Assembly (NCBI GenBank): GCA_964057225.1
Contig: OZ059897.1
Location: forward strand, 14,880,001-14,944,000
Reading direction: 5' to 3'
Source of the DNA: Auanema rhodensis
Taxonomy: Eukaryota; Nematoda; Chromadorea; Rhabditida; Rhabditidae
Length of the DNA: 64,000 nucleotides
Notes under the pieces: model-generated
The model's input: only the letters and a program-made list of their open reading frames with translations
Databases searched by the model: none
Told to the model about the DNA's origin: nothing
Shown here: positions 58,815 through 64,000 of the stretch, in pieces
How positions within the stretch are numbered: the stretch's first letter is position 1
How the letters are laid out: each line of letters starts with the position of its first letter
Program-made: the position numbers and the translations under genes

Positions 58815-61800
58815 GACTGGGTATTCAGATGTGTAGAATCTGAAATTCCTAGTGAGATTTGGCTAGGACTTCTGCTTTTTCCGGAAATAGGGTTTATACC
58901 GAGACCATCCACAAGGTTTGATCACAAAAAAGTTCAGGCTGTAGTCACGTTGTGCCCGATGAATGAACGATTTTCTCAAAAATCATTTACTAAAATCAAA
59001 TAAAAATAGTTTGAGATTGGGTATTCAGATGTGTAGAATCTGAAATTCCTAGTGAGATTTGACTATGACTTCTGATTTTTCCGGAAATAAGGTTTATACC
59101 GAGACCATCCACAAGATTTGTTCACAAAAAGTTCAGGCTGTAGTCACGTTGTGCCCGATGAATGAACGATTTTCTCAAAAATCATTTACTAAAATCAAAT
59201 AAAAATAGTTTGAGATTGGGTATTCAGATGTGTAGAATCTGAAATTCCTAGTGAGATTTGACTATGACTTCTGATTTTTCCGGAAATAAGGTTTATACCG
59301 AGACCATCCACAAGATTTGTTCACAAAAAGTTCAGGCTGTAGTCACGTTGTGCCCGATGAATGAACGATTTTCTCAAAAATCATTTACTAAAATCAAATA
59401 AAAATAGTTTGAGATTGGGTATTCAGATGTGTAGAATCTGAAATCCCTAGTGAGATTTGACTATGACTTCTGATTTTTCCGGAAATAAGGTTTATACCGA
59501 GACCATCCACAAGATTTGTTCACAAAAAGTTCAGGCTGTAGTCACGTTGTGCCCGATGAATGAACGATTTTCTCAAAAATCATTTACTAAAATCAAATAA
59601 AAATAGTTTGAGATTGGGTATTCAGATGTGTAGAATCTGAAATTCCTAGTGAGATTTGGCTAGGACTTCTGCTTTTTCCGGAAATAGGGTTTATACCGAG
59701 ACCATCCACAAGGTTTGTTCACAAAAAAGTTCAGGCTGTAGTCACGTTGTGCCCGATGAATGAACGATTTTCTCAAAAATCATTTACTAAAATCAAATAA
59801 AAATAGTTTGAGATTGGGTATTCAGATGTGTAGAATCTGAAATTCCTAGTGAGATTTGGCTAGGACTTCTGCTTTTTCCGGAAATAGGGTTTATACCGAG
59901 ACCATCCACAAGGTTTGTTCACAAAAAAGTTCAGGCTGTAGTCACGTTGTGCCCGATGAATGAACGATTTTCTCAAAAATCATTTACTAAAATCAAATAA
60001 AAATAGTTTGAGGTTGGGTATTCAGATGTGTAGAATCTGAAATTCCTAGTGAGATTTGACTATGACTTCTGATTTTTCCGGAAATAGGGTTTATACCGAG
60101 ACCATCCACAAGGTTTGTTCACAAAAAAGTTCAGGCTGTAGTCACGTTGTGCCCGATGAATGAACGATTTTTCCAAAAATCATTTACTAAAATCAAATAA
60201 AAATAGTTTGAGGTTGGGTATTCAGATGTGTAGAATCTGAAATCCCTAGTGAGATTTGGCTAGGACTTCTGCTTTTTCCGGAAAAGGGGTTTATACCGAG
60301 ACCATCCACAAGGTTTGTTCACAAAAAAGTTCAGGCTGTAGTCACGTTGTGCCCGATGAATGAACGATTTTCTCAAAAATCATTTACTAAAATCAAATAA
60401 AAATAGTTTGAGATTGGGTATTCAGATGTGTAGAATCTGAAATCCCTAGTGAGATTTGACTATGACTTCTGATTTTTCCGGAAATAGGGTTTATACCGAG
60501 ACCATCCACAAGGTTTGTTCACAAAAAAGTTCAGGCTGTAGTCACGTTGTGCCCGATGAATGAACGATTTTCTCAAAAATCATTTACTAAAATCAAATAA
60601 AAATAGTTTGAGATTGGGTATTCAGATGTGTAGAATCTGAAATCCCTAGTGAGATTTGGCTAGGACTTCTGCTTTTTCCGGAAAAGGGGTTTATACCGAG
60701 ACCATCCACAAGGTTTGTTCACAAAAAAGTTCAGGCTGTAGTCACGTTGTGCCCGATGAATGAACGATTTTCTCAAAAATCATTTACTAAAATCAAATAA
60801 AAATAGTTTGAGGTTGGGTATTCAGATGTGTAGAATCTTAAATTCCTATTGAGATTTGGCTAGGACTTCTGCTTTTTCCGGAAAAGGGGTTTATACCGAG
60901 ACCATCCACAAGGTTTGTTCACAAAAAAGTTCAGGCTGTAGTCACGTTGTGCCCGATGAATGAACGATTTTCTCAAAAATCATTTACTAAAATCAAATAA
61001 AAACAAATTGAGGTTGGGTATTCAGATGTGTAGAATCTTAAATTCCTATTGAGATTTGGCTAGGACTTCTGCTTTTTCCGGAAAAGGGGTTTATACCGAG
61101 ACCATCCACAAGGTTTGTTCACAAAAAAGTTCAGGCTGTAGTCACGTTGTGCCCGATGAATGAACGATTTTCTCAAAAATCATTTACTAAAATCAAATAA
61201 AAACAAATTGAGGTTGGGTATTCAGATGTGTAGAATCTTAAATTCCTAGTGAGATTTGACTATGACTTCTGATTTTTCCGGAAAAGGGGTTTATACCGAG
61301 ACCATCCACAAGGTTTGTTCACAAAAAAATTCAGGCTGTAGTCACGTTGTGCCCGATGAATGAACGATTTTCTCAAAAATCATTTACTAAAATCAAATAA
61401 AAATAGTTTGAGATTGGGTATTCAGATGTGTAGAATCTGAAATTCCTAGTGAGATTTGACTATGACTTCTGATTTTTCCGGAAATAAGGTTTATACCGAG
61501 ACCATCCACAAGGTTTGTTCACAAAAAAGTTCAGGCTGTAGTCACGTTGTGCCCGATGAATGAACGATTTTCTCAAAAATCATTTACTAAAATCAAATAA
61601 AAACAAATTGAGGTTGGGTATTCAGATGTGTAGAATCTTAAATTCCTAGTGAGATTTGACTATGACTTCTGATTTTTCCGGAAATAAGGTTTATACCGAG
61701 ACCATCCACAAGGTTTGTTCACAAAAAAGTTCAGGCTGTAGTCACGTTGTGCCCGATGAATGAACGATTTTCTCAAAAATCATTTACTAAAATCAAATAA

Positions 61801-64000
61801 AAATAGTTTGAGATTGGGTATTCAGATGTGTAGAATCTGAAATTCCTAGTGAGATTTGACTATGACTTCTGATTTTTCCGGAAATAAGGTTTATACCGAG
61901 ACCATCCACAAGGTTTGTTCACAAAAAAGTTCAGGCTGTAGTCACGTTGTGCCCGATGAATGAACGATTTTCTCAAAAATCATTTACTAAAATCAAATAA
62001 AAATAGTTTGAGATTGGGTATTCAGATGTGTAGAATCTGAAATTCCTATTGAGATTTGGCTAGGACTTCTGTTTTTTCCGGAAAAGGGGTTTATACCGAG
62101 ACCATCCACAAGGTTTGTTCACAAAAAAGTTCAGGCTGTAGTCACGTTGTGCCCGATGAATGAACGATTTTCTCAAAAATCATTTAATAAAATCAAATAA
62201 AAATAGTTTGAGATTGGGTATTCAGATGTGTAGAATCTGAAATCCCTAGTGAGATTTGACTATGACTTCTGATTTTTCCGGAAAAGGGGTTTATACCGAG
62301 ACCATCCACAAGGTTTGTTCACAAAAAAGTTCAGGCTGTAGTCAAGTTGTGCCAGATGAATGAACGATTTTCTCAAAAATCATTTACTAAAATCAAATAA
62401 AAATAGTTTGAGGTTGGGTATTCAGATGTGTAGAATCTGAAATTCCTAGTGAGATTTGACTATGACTTCTGATTTTTCCGGAAATAGGGTTTATACCGAG
62501 ACCATCCACAAGGTTTGTTCACAAAAAGTTCAGGCTGTAGTCACGTTGTGCCCGATGAATGAACGATTTTTCCAAAAATCATTTACTAAAATCAAATAAA
62601 AATAGTTTGAGATTGGGTATTCAGATGTGTAGAATCTGAAATCCCTAGTGAGATTTGGCTAGGACTTCTGCTTTTTCCGGAAATAGGGTTTATACCGAGA
62701 CCATCCACAAGGTTTGTTCACAAAAAGTTCAGGCTGTAGTCACGTTGTGCCCGATGAATGAACGATTTTCTCAAAAATCATTTACTAAAATCAAATAAAA
62801 ATAGTTTGAGATTGGGTATTCAGATGTGTAGAATCTGAAATTCCTATTGAGATTTGGCTAGGACTTCTGCTTTTTCCGGAAATAGGGTTTATACCGAGAC
62901 CATCCACAAGGTTTGTTCACAAAAAAGTTCAGGCTATAGTCACGTTGTGCCCGATGAATGAACGATTTTTCCAAAAATCATTTACTAAAATCAAATAAAA
63001 ATAGTTTGAGATTGGGTATTCAGATGTGTAGAATCTGAAATCCCTAGTGAGATTTGGCTAGGACTTCTGCTTTTTCCGGAAATAGGGTTTATACCGAGAC
63101 CATCCACAAGGTTTGTTCACAAAAAGTTCAGGCTGTAGTCACGTTGTGCCCGATGAATGAACGATTTTCTCAAAAATCATTTACTAAAATCGAATAAAAA
63201 CAAATTGAGGTTGGGTATTCAGATGTGTAGAATCTGAAATTCCTATTGAGATTTGGCTAGGACTTCTGCTTTTTCCGGAAAAGGGGTTTATACCGAGACC
63301 ATCCACAAGGTTTGTTCACAAAAAAGTTCAGGCTATAGTCACGTTGTGCCCGATGAATGAACGATTTTCTCAAAAATCATTTACTAAAATCAAATAAAAA
63401 CAAATTGAGGTTGGGTATTCAGATGTGTAGAATCTGAAATTCCTATTGAGATTTGGCTAGGACTTCTGCTTTTTCCGGAAAAGGGGTTTATACCGAGACC
63501 ATCCACAAGGTTTGTTCACAAAAAAGTTCAGGCTGTAGTCACGTTGTGCCCGATGAATGAACGATTTTCTCAAAAATCATTTACTAAAATCAAATAAAAA
63601 CAAATTGAGGTTGGGTATTCAGATGTGTAGAATCTGAAATTCCTATTGAGATTTGGCTAGGACTTCTGCTTTTTCCGGAAAAGGGGTTTATACCGAGACC
63701 ATCCACAAGGTTTGTTCACAAAAAAGTTCAGGCTGTAGTCACGTTGTGCCCGATGAATGAACGATTTTCTCAAAAATCATTTACTAAAATCAAATAAAAA
63801 CAAATTGAGGTTGGGTATTCAGATGTGTAGAATCTGAAATTCCTATTGAGATTTGGCTAGGACTTCTGCTTTTTCCGGAAAAGGGGTTTATACCGAGACC
63901 ATCCACAAGGTTTGTTCACAAAAAGTTCAGGCTGTAGTCACGTTGTGCCCGATGAATGAACGATTTTCTCAAAAATCATTTACTAAAATCGAATAAAAAC

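Larger units (their letters stand above)
52196..64000 (+). repeat. 200-bp satellite array, right part (about 59 copies, open at the window edge)
   Basis: Same monomer and orientation as the left part. Copies at 52221-53819, 55617-57215 and 57216-58814 follow one order of eight variants: GATC with CTGTTGTC; GGTTTATTC; GGCTAGG; AAAGGGG; ATCCC with AATAAGG; GGCTAT (or GACTAT); the 199-bp AGATTTGTTC form; and GGTT with GGCTAGG. This makes a 1599-bp higher-order repeat. From about 61000 a variant with AAACAAATTGAGG becomes common, and the last four copies are nearly uniform. The array runs past the right edge. Confidence 0.97.

Noticed and set aside
40371..64000. CRISPR-like array
   Set aside because: Direct 200-bp repeats have no unique spacers, and the surroundings are a eukaryotic genome.

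Overview
The window is nuclear DNA of a nematode. The evidence is three cuticle collagens with the nematode N-terminal layout (non-cleaved membrane anchor, basic RxxR cleavage site, Cys-flanked Gly-X-Y blocks), a nematode-type Srv-like chemoreceptor, an invertebrate-type lysozyme, many 40-60 nt introns, and splice acceptors lying just upstream of start codons, as expected for spliced-leader trans-splicing. Non-coding DNA is very AT-rich. I cannot name the species. An intact tuberin gene argues against Caenorhabditis, which lacks TSC1/TSC2.

Left half (1-36250), ordinary gene space: i-type lysozyme with a GATA site (+), Srv-like GPCR (-), SLC10-family transporter (+), CFAP20/BUG22 with an X-box in its promoter (-), a 34-exon tuberin/TSC2 (+) followed by a CYTH-domain gene at operon-like spacing (+), an SLC2-type sugar transporter (+), ribosomal protein eL8/RPL-7A (+), and a cluster of three cuticle collagens (-). 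Exon phases were worked out by hand and all these genes read through without an internal stop.

Right half (about 38590-64000), repeat territory: a solitary relic of the satellite, a degenerate tRNA-like element, a 15-bp minisatellite grading into a 27-bp one, and then a 200-bp satellite in about 33 + 59 tandem copies that runs off the right edge. Part of the right array is organised as an 8-monomer, 1599-bp higher-order repeat.

The satellite is interrupted at 47016-52195 by a 5180-bp palindromic retroelement: two identical 2094-bp inverted arms (LTR plus the 3' part of an envelope-like gene) around a 992-bp unique centre. It has TG...CA ends and a 5-bp target-site duplication (CTAAA). Both outer ends are the U5 end of the LTR, and no gag, pol or primer-binding site is present. 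The simplest reading is that the palindrome formed as aberrant cDNA before an integrase inserted it. This is the most unusual object in the window.
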